From Desulfocapsa sp. (GTDB lineage Bacteria; Desulfobacterota; Desulfobulbia; Desulfobulbales; Desulfocapsaceae): a stretch of 44,102 nucleotides of DNA. Under the pieces are notes generated by a model. That model made no database searches. It was not told the DNA's origin and saw only the letters and a program-made list of their open reading frames with translations. The translations under genes were made by a program, and so were the position numbers. The stretch is taken from the NCBI GenBank assembly GCA_013792135.1, contig VMSP01000082.1, positions 1 to 44,102 of the forward strand, in the 5' to 3' direction. This document shows, in pieces, positions 16,913-25,745 of this stretch (positions are counted from its first letter, which is position 1; every line of letters starts with the position of its first letter).

Positions 16913-17678
16913 GTGAGTGCCCCTGTTCAGAACAGCAGTGATCGTGGCGGACCATCCGCACATCCCCACCATACATCTCATGAATAATCTCCCCGGTCAA
17001 CTCAGATGTCGGATGGATCTTGACCTGCCGATTGACGCAGAAAACCCGGCTCACCATTTGAGAGACAAAGCCGAGATCATGGGAGACGGTGAGCACCGTT
17101 ACCCGGTTGGCCAGCTCCTTGAGAATCTCGAAGAACTGGAGCTCAACGCCGGGATCGACGTTGGCGGTGGGTTCATCGAGGAGCAGGATCTCCGGTTCGC
17201 AGGCCAGGGCTCGAGCAATGAGAATACGCTGCCGCTGTCCACCCGACAGGCTGTTGAATGGTCGGGGTGCCAGTCCATCAACGGCCAGTTCGGCCATGGC
17301 CTGCATGGCAATCCGCCGATCTTCAGCGCTATAGCGTCCCAAACCGATGGAGCCGGCCCGGCCCATGAGGACCACATCCATGACCGAGACGGGAAAAGAA
17401 GGGTCATATTGCAGATGCTGGGGCATGTAGCCGATCTTTTGCCGCGCCTGTTGCGGGGTGACGCCTAAGACCTTAATGGTCCCTGTCTGCGGGGTGAGCA
17501 GTCCCAGTATCAGCTTGAGCAGTGTTGACTTACCGCCGCCATTAGGGCCAACCAGGGCCACGGCATCCAGTTTTTGAATGGAAAAGGAGACATCGGTGAG
17601 GATAGGGATCTCTCCATAGGAAAAAGAGACCTGTTCGCACTGGACAGCTGGAATTTGAAGGGGCATAGAGAATTGCAT
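16896..17678 (-). CDS. znuC: ABC metal transporter ATP-binding protein (ZnuC-like)
   Basis: The motifs are Walker A GPNGGGKST, a Q-loop IGYMPQHLQYDPSFPVSVMDVV, signature [15 protein letters not shown], Walker B ILLLDEPTANVD and switch VSHDLGFVS. The GYMPQ and FPVSVMDVVLMGR phrases are typical of zinc/manganese ATPases. The C-terminus is a His/Cys tail (RHDHCCSEQGHSH) that could bind metal. The start is uncertain: ATG codons at 17678 and 17666 are both plausible, and neither has a strong ribosome site; the longer frame to 17759 would need a TTG and is not family-like. It forms a two-gene operon with the permease. No Fur- or Zur-type palindrome was recognised upstream. Confidence 0.85.
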   Translation of the reverse strand: MQFSMPLQIPAVQCEQVSFSYGEIPILTDVSFSIQKLDAVALVGPNGGGKSTLLKLILGLLTPQTGTIKVLGVTPQQARQKIGYMPQHLQYDPSFPVSVMDVVLMGRAGSIGLGRYSAEDRRIAMQAMAELAVDGLAPRPFNSLSGGQRQRILIARALACEPEILLLDEPTANVDPGVELQFFEILKELANRVTVLTVSHDLGFVSQMVSRVFCVNRQVKIHPTSELTGEIIHEMYGGDVRMVRHDHCCSEQGHSHADIL

Positions 17679-17925
17679 TCTTTTCAAGGCGAATGATCCG
17701 GGAATGGTTGTCAGTGATGAGGTAGCAAAAGATTGAATTGAGGAAGCCTTGAGTGTCAATCAAAATTCTGATCTCCAAATTTCTTTAAGTTTATACCCTT
17801 TGATGATCCTTTGCAATCAGAGATCTGAGCTCGGCGAGCATTTCCCTTGCGCTTTCATGAGACATTCCGGGGAATGTTTCAGCTGGTTGTTGTGATGTTG
17901 TTTAGGCGTTCCTCAAGGGAATTTC

Positions 17926-17953
17926 TTGACTTGTTTGTTTCATGGCTTATAAC
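17926..17953 (+). promoter_or_regulatory. Candidate sigma-70 promoter for the 18035 gene
   Basis: TTGACT (17926-17931) and TATAAC (17948-17953) are 16 bases apart, about 80 bases before the small gene at 18035. A second TTGACT at 17954-17959 offers an alternative with a poorer -10. The call rests on consensus match and position only. Confidence 0.4.
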
Positions 17954-18034
17954 TTGACTAAAGAGGCTACCTTCTCGAATATTTGGATTTTGCACTAACT
18001 GATTTTAAATCAACATACAAAAGGAGAAACCAGC

Positions 18035-18298
18035 ATGGAACAGAAAGATATAGACACCTTTATGCAGAAAATAGCGCAGCAGCGGGATGAAATTGTATTG
18101 AAGATGCATCTGGCCAAGGCTGAAGTTAAGGATGAATGGGCAGTGGCCGAGAAAAAATGGGAGCATCTGAAGACCAAGACCCCGGTAGTGGCCCGTGAGG
18201 GTGGCGAAAGTTTGAAAGATGTGGGGGCCGCGGTTAAACTCGTCGGTGAAGAGCTCATGAACACTTATTCGCGTATTAAGAAAATCATCGAAAGATAG
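18035..18298 (+). CDS. Small helical protein of unknown function (87 aa)
   Basis: An 87-residue, highly charged protein, almost all predicted helix (MEQKDIDTFMQKIAQQRDEI, then WAVAEKKWEHLKTK). It has heptad-like hydrophobic spacing, no cysteine and no membrane segment. It starts at an ATG with a textbook AAAGGAGAAA ribosome site, and a candidate promoter lies just upstream, so it is very likely expressed. The composition resembles small coiled-coil accessory proteins, but I do not recognise the family. It lies 83 bases before the FAD oxidoreductase on the same strand and may share its message. Confidence 0.78.
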   Translation: MEQKDIDTFMQKIAQQRDEIVLKMHLAKAEVKDEWAVAEKKWEHLKTKTPVVAREGGESLKDVGAAVKLVGEELMNTYSRIKKIIER

Positions 18299-18381
18299 AA
18301 AAGGTATAGTGGAAAGGGTGGCATGGCTGTTGTTCTCCTTGCGTGAGCGTGCGGTGTTCTCTTCAGAGAGGATACAGCGGA

Positions 18382-19914
18382 ATGGGATATAAAGAAATCA
18401 CGGTCAAGCTGCCTCCTGATTATTCGCAGGAGCTGTTGCATGCCCAGGTGGCAAAGGCAGAGGGATTGCGGGACTTTTCCGTACAGATAGTCCATAAAAG
18501 TCTGGATGCCAGGAAAAAAGCGAATATCCATTGGCTGGTGCAGCTTTCTGTCCTCTCTCCTGAGATTCCTGGAGAGGTGCCGCCTGTTCCTCCCCGGCTC
18601 CTTATTCCTTTTCGGAAGAGAAAAGAAAAGGCTCTGGTTGTCGGTAGCGGACCGGCCGGTTTCTTTGCTGCCTTTGTCCTGCAGAAGGCCGGTTTTGAGA
18701 CCACTCTGATTGAACGGGGGGCAGAGGTTCGAAAGAGGGAGGAGGGGATCAGGGTCTTTGAAGAGAGTGGGGTTTTTGACGCTAAAGGTAATTACGCCTT
18801 TGGCGAGGGGGGTGCAGGGACTTTTTCCGATGGTAAACTGACGTCACGCACGAAAAACATCTCTCTGGAAAAGGCTTTTATCCTTGAGAGTTATATTCAG
18901 GCTGGTGCGCCGCCTGAAATACGTTATCTGGCCCATCCGCATCTTGGCAGTGATAACCTGAAAAATATTGTCAGGGGGCTGCGTGAAGAGTTCATCAGGA
19001 TTGGTGGCTCCATGCAATTTGAAACCCTGCTGACAGACCTTGAGGTGAAAAACGGCAGGGTTGTCAGTGCCTTGACTGATCAGGGGATCATTGAGGCGGA
19101 TTATTATGTCATCGCCCCTGGCCATTCCGCCCATGAGACCTATCGCATGCTGATTGGTAAGGGGGTGGGATTTCGGCCCAAGAATTTTGCCATTGGCTGC
19201 CGACTGGAACATCCGCAGGCCCTGATCAACCGTGCCCAATGGGGTCGGGAAGAGCTGTCGGGGGTGAAGGCGGCTGAGTATCGCTTGACCTCTAAGGGTG
19301 ACGGTAAGCTGCCGGTCTACACCTTCTGCATGTGTCCCGGCGGGGTGGTGGTCCCGGCCACTGCCTATGCCGACACCAATATCGTCAATGGCATGAGTCT
19401 CTATAAGCGGGATGGACAATTTGCCAATGCCGCCTGTGTGGCGGGGGTTAACCTGCATCAGCTGCTGGGTCGTGAACTGAGTGCTCAGGAGGCTTTGGAC
19501 TGGTTGGGGGTTCTGGAACAGAATTTTTTTCACCATGGCAAGGGCTATCAGGCCCCCTACTGCCGGATCGATGACTTTATCCACTGCAAGGAGCCAAGAG
19601 GGGATGTGCAGTCCAGCTATCCATTAGGGCTTATGCCCGCGCCCCTGTGGAATCTCCTACCGCAGGGAATCAGCGCCTCCATCCGGGAAGGTCTGAAGGA
19701 GTTTTCCCGTAAGATCAAAGGCTTTGAAACCGGAATCATCATGGGCCTTGAGAGCAAGACCTCCTCGCCTATTCAAGTTCTGCGCGAGGCAGATGGCCGA
19801 TGTTACGGATTTGAAAATCTCTATCTGGTTGGAGAAGGCAGCGGTTATGCCGGCGGCATCATCTCCAGTGGTACCAACGGCATCAAGGCGGCGCTCCAGA
19901 TTGCCCAAGCTTGA
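18382..19914 (+). CDS. FAD-dependent oxidoreductase of the COG2509 type
   Basis: A 510-residue flavoprotein. After an N-terminal about 80-residue alpha/beta domain it shows the dinucleotide-binding ALVVGSGPAGFFAAFVLQKAG with the acidic LIERG end. A block typical of this family follows (NYAFGEGGAGTFSDGKLTSR), then YVIAPGHSAHETY, CMCPGGVVVPA and a C-terminal FAD contact LVGEGSGYAGGIISSGTNGIKAA. The substrate is not known for the family. The ATG at 18382 was preferred to an upstream GTG because GAGAGGA precedes it and the protein then starts MGYKEITVKLPPDY, as relatives do. The gene faces the restriction island across a 68-base gap. Confidence 0.88.
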   Translation: MGYKEITVKLPPDYSQELLHAQVAKAEGLRDFSVQIVHKSLDARKKANIHWLVQLSVLSPEIPGEVPPVPPRLLIPFRKRKEKALVVGSGPAGFFAAFVLQKAGFETTLIERGAEVRKREEGIRVFEESGVFDAKGNYAFGEGGAGTFSDGKLTSRTKNISLEKAFILESYIQAGAPPEIRYLAHPHLGSDNLKNIVRGLREEFIRIGGSMQFETLLTDLEVKNGRVVSALTDQGIIEADYYVIAPGHSAHETYRMLIGKGVGFRPKNFAIGCRLEHPQALINRAQWGREELSGVKAAEYRLTSKGDGKLPVYTFCMCPGGVVVPATAYADTNIVNGMSLYKRDGQFANAACVAGVNLHQLLGRELSAQEALDWLGVLEQNFFHHGKGYQAPYCRIDDFIHCKEPRGDVQSSYPLGLMPAPLWNLLPQGISASIREGLKEFSRKIKGFETGIIMGLESKTSSPIQVLREADGRCYGFENLYLVGEGSGYAGGIISSGTNGIKAALQIAQA

Positions 19915-19982
19915 GATATCTAAAATGTCTAATGAATCTCCCCTCGAGTGGCGTCCCACTGGTAGCAAGGGATAATCTTTCC

Positions 19983-20645
19983 CTACAGCCTACCGGCTTC
20001 TAAAAAACTGAAGTATTCATTCCTGCTGAAGATAATGTGGTCCAGCAGCTCAAGGCCTATGATCTCACCTGCTGCTTTAAGCTGGGCGGTGATATTGATA
20101 TCGCTTGCTGACGGACCAACTCCACCTCCAGGATGATTGTGGGCAACGATGATAGCCGAGGCTCGGTCGGTCAACGCATCGGCGAAGACTTCACGCGGAT
20201 GGACCGGACTCCGGTCAATCAGGCCAATTGACACGACGCGGATATTTAAGATTTCATTAGCGCCGTTGATTGAGGCACAGAGGAAATGCTCCTGTTTACG
20301 ATCAGCATAGTGGCGGACATGGGGTAAGAGATCCGCCGGGGTAACGATTTTTGCACCCTCCGGCTTGATACGGCGGCGGGCGAACTCGATGGCCGCGAGA
20401 ATCAGGGTGGCCTTGGCGTCACCCACGCCTGCAAACTGCGTCAAGTCTTCAGCCTTCACTTCCAGCCCCTTTTCGTCAATGACCCGAGCCAGCTTCCCGG
20501 CCAGGGTCATGACATCCATCCCGGGTGTACCTTTTCCCAGTAGAACCGCCAGCAGTTCCCGATCGCTCAAGGCTTCCGCCCCTTTGCGGAGCAGTTTTTC
20601 TCGCGGTCGGTCGGCTTGGGGAATCTGGGCTATGGTCTTGCTCAT
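19983..20645 (-). CDS. radC: RadC-family JAB-domain protein, last gene of the restriction island
   Basis: A 220-residue protein with the two usual parts: an N-terminal helix-hairpin-helix segment (ALSDRELLAVLLGKGTPGMDV and FAGVGDAKATLILAAIEFARR), and a JAB/MPN metalloprotease-like domain with the glutamate in VHPREVFADAL and the metal site VAHNHPGGGVGPSASD. RadC proteins are common beside restriction systems and mobile elements; despite the name, a direct DNA-repair role has not held up. It starts four bases after the hsdR stop codon and lacks its own clear ribosome site, so it is coupled to hsdR. Confidence 0.92.
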   Translation of the reverse strand: MSKTIAQIPQADRPREKLLRKGAEALSDRELLAVLLGKGTPGMDVMTLAGKLARVIDEKGLEVKAEDLTQFAGVGDAKATLILAAIEFARRRIKPEGAKIVTPADLLPHVRHYADRKQEHFLCASINGANEILNIRVVSIGLIDRSPVHPREVFADALTDRASAIIVAHNHPGGGVGPSASDINITAQLKAAGEIIGLELLDHIIFSRNEYFSFLEAGRL

Positions 20646-20649
20646 GAAT

Positions 20650-23613
20650 TCATACCGCTGCTGAGAGATGGTTTTGAATAACTGTTATGGCCATAATGTC
20701 GAAGATTCCGCCGATGCTGATGTACCTGGAATCGGAGAGAGCTTCGTAGCCACCCGGCAACTCTTCGTATGCAGTTTGGATCTCGCCGTTCACCTGTCCG
20801 CGATAAGCGCCTTTGAGGTAGCTGGAGTCATCCCGATGAGTGATCACCGTACTGTGAATGACCGGGTCAGTGGCTTTTTCCTCCGTGATCTGCTTGATGT
20901 AGAGCGCCTCGTCGTCAGTAATAGCGAACTGGGCCTGGATCTCCGCGATCATGTCCTGAACGGTCACCTTCTTCGGGGTCGGGCCGGATCCAGTTTTCCC
21001 CTTGCCTGGTCTGAGCTTCACCGTTCCCCCGCCGCTCTCTACCCCTTGATATTTCACAGCGGCCTTGATGACTTCCGTCTGACGAATCTGCTGCATCAGC
21101 TCGGAGACGCTGCCTGCCTTGATGAGCTGCGGGCCGACGTATTCGGCAAAGGTGGCGAGTTGTTTGATCTCCGTCCCAAAGGTGAAGAAGCAGCTGAGGA
21201 AGTGAAAACTTTTCACGAAGCGGGCAAGCAGATAGATGAAGGTCTTGCGTTCTTCAGGATCGGAAATTTTTGACTGAAAGTGGGTCCGCAATGCATTGAC
21301 CGAGAACTGCACCTGGGCATCCGTGCCGGTCGCGAGCATTTTTCCGAGATCGGCAGCATCCTTCCGGGTGAACAGACCGGCAGCCAGAATCTCGGCGTAC
21401 AATTTCAGGCAAAGTTCCTGATCCGGCTCGTCCGGCTCGAAGGGCGTGCCTTTCCGGTATTTGACGAAGGCCTTGAGGATCGCCTTGGCGTTATTGGTGA
21501 AGTCCACGACCACGACACGATCCTTGCCTTGGTGGCAGCGGTTCAGCCGGGAGAGAGTCTGTACGGCGTTTCGGTCCACCACCGGCTTGTCGAGGAACAT
21601 GCCGGCTAAAAGAGGCTGGTCGAAACCTGTCTGAAATTTGTTGGCCACGATCAGCAACCGGTAGTCGTCACCCTCGAACCGCTGTTCGATCAACTCGCCG
21701 TCTTTTAACTCGTTGACTGCATACTCGCTGATCGGTGCATTCGTTGCTGGATGGACAAAATCCGAGAAGGCGTAAAGTGCCTTGTAGGCTGTGTTGCGCT
21801 CCTTGAGCTTTTCCTTGATAATCTGAAAATAGCGCAGCCCGGCAATGCGGGAGCTGGTGACGATCATCGCCTTGGCGCGTCCATCGATGAGCGGCATCAC
21901 ATCCTTCTCGAAGATGCGCAGCATTACCTCGGCTTTGTACTGAATGAGGCCGTCGTCTTGAAAGGCAACGTTCTTCAAGGCCTTGGCTACCACACCCGCT
22001 GGATAGTGCTTTTCCTCCTCCGCCTTCGGCACAACCGGGCAATGGAGGTTGTAGAGCGTCTTGTAGGAAATGATACTGGTTGCCACATCGACGATATAGC
22101 CTTCAGCGATGGCCTCGGCCTCGGAGTAGGTGTCGAATGGAGCGCCGAAGAGGGTGACGGTGGCCGGTGCCGGTGTGGCGGTGAAGGCAACGATCATCTG
22201 ATTGCAGTCATGTTCGCGGATGATCCTGGTGAGTTGTTCTTGCGGATCCGGCTCCGGGGGATCACCATCGGGCTCATCGGATTTGCGGAACGGCAGGCGA
22301 ATGGCCGCCCCCATCCGGCCTTCCTGCGAGCGGTGGGCCTCATCAATCAGGAAGGCGACCCGCAGTTTTTTCAGCTCGGGGTTCTTCTCAATCTCGTCCA
22401 GCACCCAGGCAAACTTCTGCTGGGTGGTGACAATGATCGGTTTGCGCCCCTGGAGGAAGCGCAGCAGGTCATCGGCCCTGTGCGCCAGACCGATGACCTC
22501 TTTGAGGTGGCTGAAGTTTTCGATCTCGTCCTTGATATTGGTGTCGAGCGCCTTGCGGTCGGTGAGGATGAAGACCAGATCCACGAGCTTCTTGCTGGTG
22601 CCGGGTTTGAATAGGCTGTGGATGCGGTCTGCCAGCCAGCAGATGGTCAGTGTCTTGCCGCTGCCCGCCGAATGATTGATGAGATACTTGCGGCCGATAT
22701 CACCCCCGGCGGCGAACTGCGTCGAGATGTCGTCCGCCACCTTCCGCACTGTGCGGCTCTGGTGGTAGCGAGGAAACAGGGTAACGGCTGGACGCTCCGG
22801 CTTGTCGTCCTCCGCCTCGCGCCGGGGCACGCGGATGAGAAAGAAAGAGAGCGCTTCCAGCAGCTGCTCTTTGGCCAGCACCTCGCGGTAGATGAACTCC
22901 ACCGGATATTCGCTGCCATTGGTGCTTATGGCCTTATTGCTCAGGCCGGTGTTATGCCAGCGGAAGTTCTCTTCCCGGCTCGGGTCGGTGGCGGCCATGA
23001 CGTCGCTGGTATCGGCGGCCAGGTAGAGGAAGGGATGCTGAAATACTTTATGGGCATGGTCACGACCGGCGTATTGAGCTACGGCGTCATGCACAGTCTG
23101 GTTCCTCTCGTGTTTCAACTCAAGGGCGACGATGGGCAGACCGTTGAGGAAGAAGACAAAATCAATCTCCTGATTGCTTGCGCCGAAATAAAAATGCGGG
23201 CGGAAGGTGAAGCGGTTCTCACTGTGTTTTATGGCAGCCGCGCTTTCAAGGGAGCGGGGTTTGGGGTAGAACAGCCGGAATTCCAGCCCGCGCACCTTCA
23301 GGCCGTGGCGCAGCAGTATCCACAACGGCGTGTGTGCCAGTTCCTTGCGCAGGGCCTTAAACACCTCGTTCCGTGCGTCCGTACTGTAGGCATCCTGCAG
23401 TTTTGTGAGGGTATCGGTCTGGGTGGCTTGCAGGAAGGCCCAGAACTGATCTTCGGCAATGGAATGTTCGGTGTCTGTAATATCGGATTGTTCCAGTACG
23501 CCATACCCATGCTCGCGGATTAGGGAATCCGCAATGTGCTGCTGAAATTTTAACTCGGGGGCTCGGGGCAGTCCGCGTTGTTTTTTGACAGGCGCTTTTT
23601 TCTTTCCGGCCAT
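20650..23613 (-). CDS. hsdR: Type I restriction enzyme, R (motor/nuclease) subunit HsdR
   Basis: A 987-residue subunit that translocates DNA and cuts it. The N-terminal PD-(D/E)xK nuclease is visible as EIDFVFF (D151) followed by ALELKHE (E165, K167). The SF2 helicase motor has Walker A SAGSGKT (about 315-321), LIDEAHRS (about 423-430), AFTATPAP, and later motifs such as VANKFQTGFDQPLL and LSRLNRCHQGK. The C-terminal region binds the methylase core. The ATG at 23613 is chosen because AAGGA lies seven bases before it; it is two bases after the stop codon of the BRO-like gene. It looks intact. Confidence 0.95.
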   Translation of the reverse strand: MAGKKKAPVKKQRGLPRAPELKFQQHIADSLIREHGYGVLEQSDITDTEHSIAEDQFWAFLQATQTDTLTKLQDAYSTDARNEVFKALRKELAHTPLWILLRHGLKVRGLEFRLFYPKPRSLESAAAIKHSENRFTFRPHFYFGASNQEIDFVFFLNGLPIVALELKHERNQTVHDAVAQYAGRDHAHKVFQHPFLYLAADTSDVMAATDPSREENFRWHNTGLSNKAISTNGSEYPVEFIYREVLAKEQLLEALSFFLIRVPRREAEDDKPERPAVTLFPRYHQSRTVRKVADDISTQFAAGGDIGRKYLINHSAGSGKTLTICWLADRIHSLFKPGTSKKLVDLVFILTDRKALDTNIKDEIENFSHLKEVIGLAHRADDLLRFLQGRKPIIVTTQQKFAWVLDEIEKNPELKKLRVAFLIDEAHRSQEGRMGAAIRLPFRKSDEPDGDPPEPDPQEQLTRIIREHDCNQMIVAFTATPAPATVTLFGAPFDTYSEAEAIAEGYIVDVATSIISYKTLYNLHCPVVPKAEEEKHYPAGVVAKALKNVAFQDDGLIQYKAEVMLRIFEKDVMPLIDGRAKAMIVTSSRIAGLRYFQIIKEKLKERNTAYKALYAFSDFVHPATNAPISEYAVNELKDGELIEQRFEGDDYRLLIVANKFQTGFDQPLLAGMFLDKPVVDRNAVQTLSRLNRCHQGKDRVVVVDFTNNAKAILKAFVKYRKGTPFEPDEPDQELCLKLYAEILAAGLFTRKDAADLGKMLATGTDAQVQFSVNALRTHFQSKISDPEERKTFIYLLARFVKSFHFLSCFFTFGTEIKQLATFAEYVGPQLIKAGSVSELMQQIRQTEVIKAAVKYQGVESGGGTVKLRPGKGKTGSGPTPKKVTVQDMIAEIQAQFAITDDEALYIKQITEEKATDPVIHSTVITHRDDSSYLKGAYRGQVNGEIQTAYEELPGGYEALSDSRYISIGGIFDIMAITVIQNHLSAAV

Positions 23614-23615
23614 GG

Positions 23616-24476
23616 TCAATCCTTGTCCGCTTTCAGCCTTTTCGGCTTCCTGGCGGCCAGCTTTTTGAAGTTTCCGTCCGAGATGACCGGCTTGCCGGTC
23701 TGGGTCTCAATGTCCTGGCGCGTCCTGCCGGCCACCGCCCCTCCGTCCCTGGCGTCCTTTGCCAGCGGTTCCATGCCTTGTGAATCCCGGTCGCGGTGCA
23801 GCTCGGTGGTGGTGGCCTCGGCCAGCATGGTCAGGATCAGTTCGATGTCGGTCATGTGGTCGCGCAGGTTTTCGCGCTGCAGATCTTTTACCTGCTTGTA
23901 CTCATCAACCTTGAGACCGAATGCGCCCTGCATGATCTCGTTGGTGAGGATGGCATATTCCAGACTGGTACGGGCGCCCCGGTCCTGCCATTCTCCGGTC
24001 AGGTCCTGGCGCACGGCAATTCCGCGTAGCCGTTTGTCGATCCACTCCTTGGGATAGCCCTTCTTTTCGTAGAGTTCCTGCATCCGGGCCATGGCCAGTT
24101 CAGGATTCTCGATCTCGTCGATGCGTTCCTTGCCGATCCGTGCCAGCCAGCGCTTGAAAGGCTCGGCCTTGGGCGAGGGAATGGACTGGATCAGACGGAA
24201 GATGCCCTCGCTATTCCAACACAGAATTTTTTGACGCCCGCCAGTCGTTGTAAACGCCAGCCCAAGGGGGGGGGCAAATTGCCCCCCCCCTTGGAAAGCC
24301 TCGGCCAGGGAGGTGTCGCGCCGCCGCATGTCCTTGAGGTAGCCGGAGGGATTGGCGGAGTCGGTAAGGATGGCTACCACATCCACAATGACGAACCACC
24401 ATTCGCCCTCATGGAGGGTCTTCCTGATTTGCTTACCTTCAAACAAGGCCGGTTTGACTATCTGTTTCTCAATCAT
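23616..24476 (-). CDS. BRO-N / DinD-like protein embedded in the type I restriction operon
   Basis: A 286-residue protein. The N-terminal half is a BRO-N-type domain (QIRKTLHEGEWWFVIVDVVAIL, then SGYLKDMRRRD, GRQKILCWNSEGIFRLIQSI and SPKAEPFKRWLA). The C-terminal half carries the conserved block of DinD-like proteins (SLEYAILTNEIMQGAFGL, EYKQVKDLQRENLRDHMTDI). Domains of this kind are known in phage antirepressors and DNA-damage-inducible genes; in type I systems they recur as accessory genes of unknown role. The ATG at 24476 has AGGAG nine bases before it and overlaps the hsdS end by eight bases. A 9-G/9-C palindrome lies inside the coding region. Confidence 0.85.
   Translation of the reverse strand: MIEKQIVKPALFEGKQIRKTLHEGEWWFVIVDVVAILTDSANPSGYLKDMRRRDTSLAEAFQGGGQFAPPLGLAFTTTGGRQKILCWNSEGIFRLIQSIPSPKAEPFKRWLARIGKERIDEIENPELAMARMQELYEKKGYPKEWIDKRLRGIAVRQDLTGEWQDRGARTSLEYAILTNEIMQGAFGLKVDEYKQVKDLQRENLRDHMTDIELILTMLAEATTTELHRDRDSQGMEPLAKDARDGGAVAGRTRQDIETQTGKPVISDGNFKKLAARKPKRLKADKD
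24262..24294. repeat. Palindrome of nine G and nine C inside the BRO-like gene
   Basis: CCAAG(9)C at 24262-24275 is the exact complement of GC(9)TTGG at 24281-24294, around the loop AAATT. It encodes QGGGQFAPPLG, a normal stretch for this family, so the protein is not disturbed. Two 9-base homopolymers in one hairpin are unusual for coding DNA and are prone to slippage, which would frameshift the gene. Confidence 0.9.
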
Positions 24477-25745
24477 GTTGTTCACTCCTGCTTTGTGCCC
24501 GCCGCACATCCGCCTCGCTGATCCGGCGCTGGCCGGTGACGCATTCGTGAATCAGCGACTTACGGTAGGCGGTGAGGGTGGAGATTTGGGATTCAATCTG
24601 CGCAACAAGTGGATAGAACTCAGTTTCTTTTTCTTGTATGAAAGCAGTGATTTGCTTCTGTTCGGCAACATGTGGTACCGCTAATTTGAAACGACCAAGA
24701 TTGGCCATCGTGAGTTTGGGTTGTGCTGCACCAGTGACGACAAGTGATAAGTCTTGAGATTCGAGTAGAGCTACGAAAAATGCATTGTCCCCATCCCAGC
24801 GTGGTTTGAGGATGTGGGCGTGGTTGTTCACCCAGAACTTGCCTGACGCCAAAAATGCCAAAGGCTTGGAGCGGGTCAGGAGGTTCGCGCCATCTTCAGC
24901 GATGAGGATGTAAGTGCCATCGAACAGATAGGCTTCGACTTTGTCAATCACACCCGACGCGCCATAGTAGTCGTAGGTTTTCTCGGTCATCACTCCACGA
25001 TCCGCGGCACTCAATGGGACGCGGATCGTGTTGAAGAACTCCATCACATCTTTGACGCGCACCAAACGCCAGTGCTGCGGCATTTCAGGAATCCATTCCA
25101 CGTCGGTGTGCTGCGTTTTTACCAAGGAGTTCAAACCCATTGTCACTGCGTGCTTGATGATGGACTTGCGGAGTGCGTCGAGGGTTGCGCGTTGGCTCTG
25201 TTTGGCGGCTATCGCCCCGTCAATGGCTGCACAGCTCACATCCAGGTATGTCGCGATGCGCTGTTGCTCGGGCAATGGCGGTAGCGGGACAGCTAAGGCG
25301 TTGAAGTCCTTGTCACCAACTGCGGGGTAGCCAACGCCAGTTGCTGCTGCCTCGAAATACTGTCGCGCGTTCTCGGATATAAGGTGGTAGTAGGAAAATT
25401 GCGGAGACAGCCTGCTTGGTTGTGGCTCCACAACATTGAAGCCGGTTGAACATACAAGGTGTGCCGAAGCCTCCGGAAAGAAGGCAACCGCCTGCAGGTT
25501 AGGTCTTACTGAAGAAATCACAGTGCTCCCGGCTGTGCTACCCGTCGTCGCGCTCGGGACGGCGCATCTTCAAAACGAAGGCGTTCGATGGCACTGTGGT
25601 CAACGATACCGTGGTAATCGACGTTTGAGATCTCGAGGTAGTTAAACTCGTAGTCTGGGGCTGTACCAGCGGACAGCGTGTGGGCATTGATTGCAGCCAC
25701 GTCCTTGAGCCGCTCTCTTACCCAGCCTCTTGGAGCGCTGCTCAT
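24469..25745 (-). pseudogene. hsdS: Type I restriction enzyme specificity subunit HsdS, with one frameshift
   Basis: The target-recognition subunit is split between two frames. The N-terminal 70 residues (from 25745: MSSAPRGWVRERLKDVAAIN and onward to RFEDAPSRARRRV) run into a stop codon just after position 25528. The rest continues in another frame (STVISSVRPNLQAVAFF). A single missing base near 25528-25535 explains this; restoring it gives about 420 residues with two recognition domains and two conserved spacers (PLPPLPEQQRIATYLD and VAEQKQITAFIQEKE). The break is in the first recognition domain. It is a true mutation or a sequencing error; a GTG at 25521 could also start a shortened subunit. 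The gene overlaps hsdM by four bases (ATGA). Confidence 0.88.

Noticed and set aside
20668-23523. Long plus-strand open frames opposite hsdR
   Set aside because: They have no family-like content and mirror the strong minus-strand gene.
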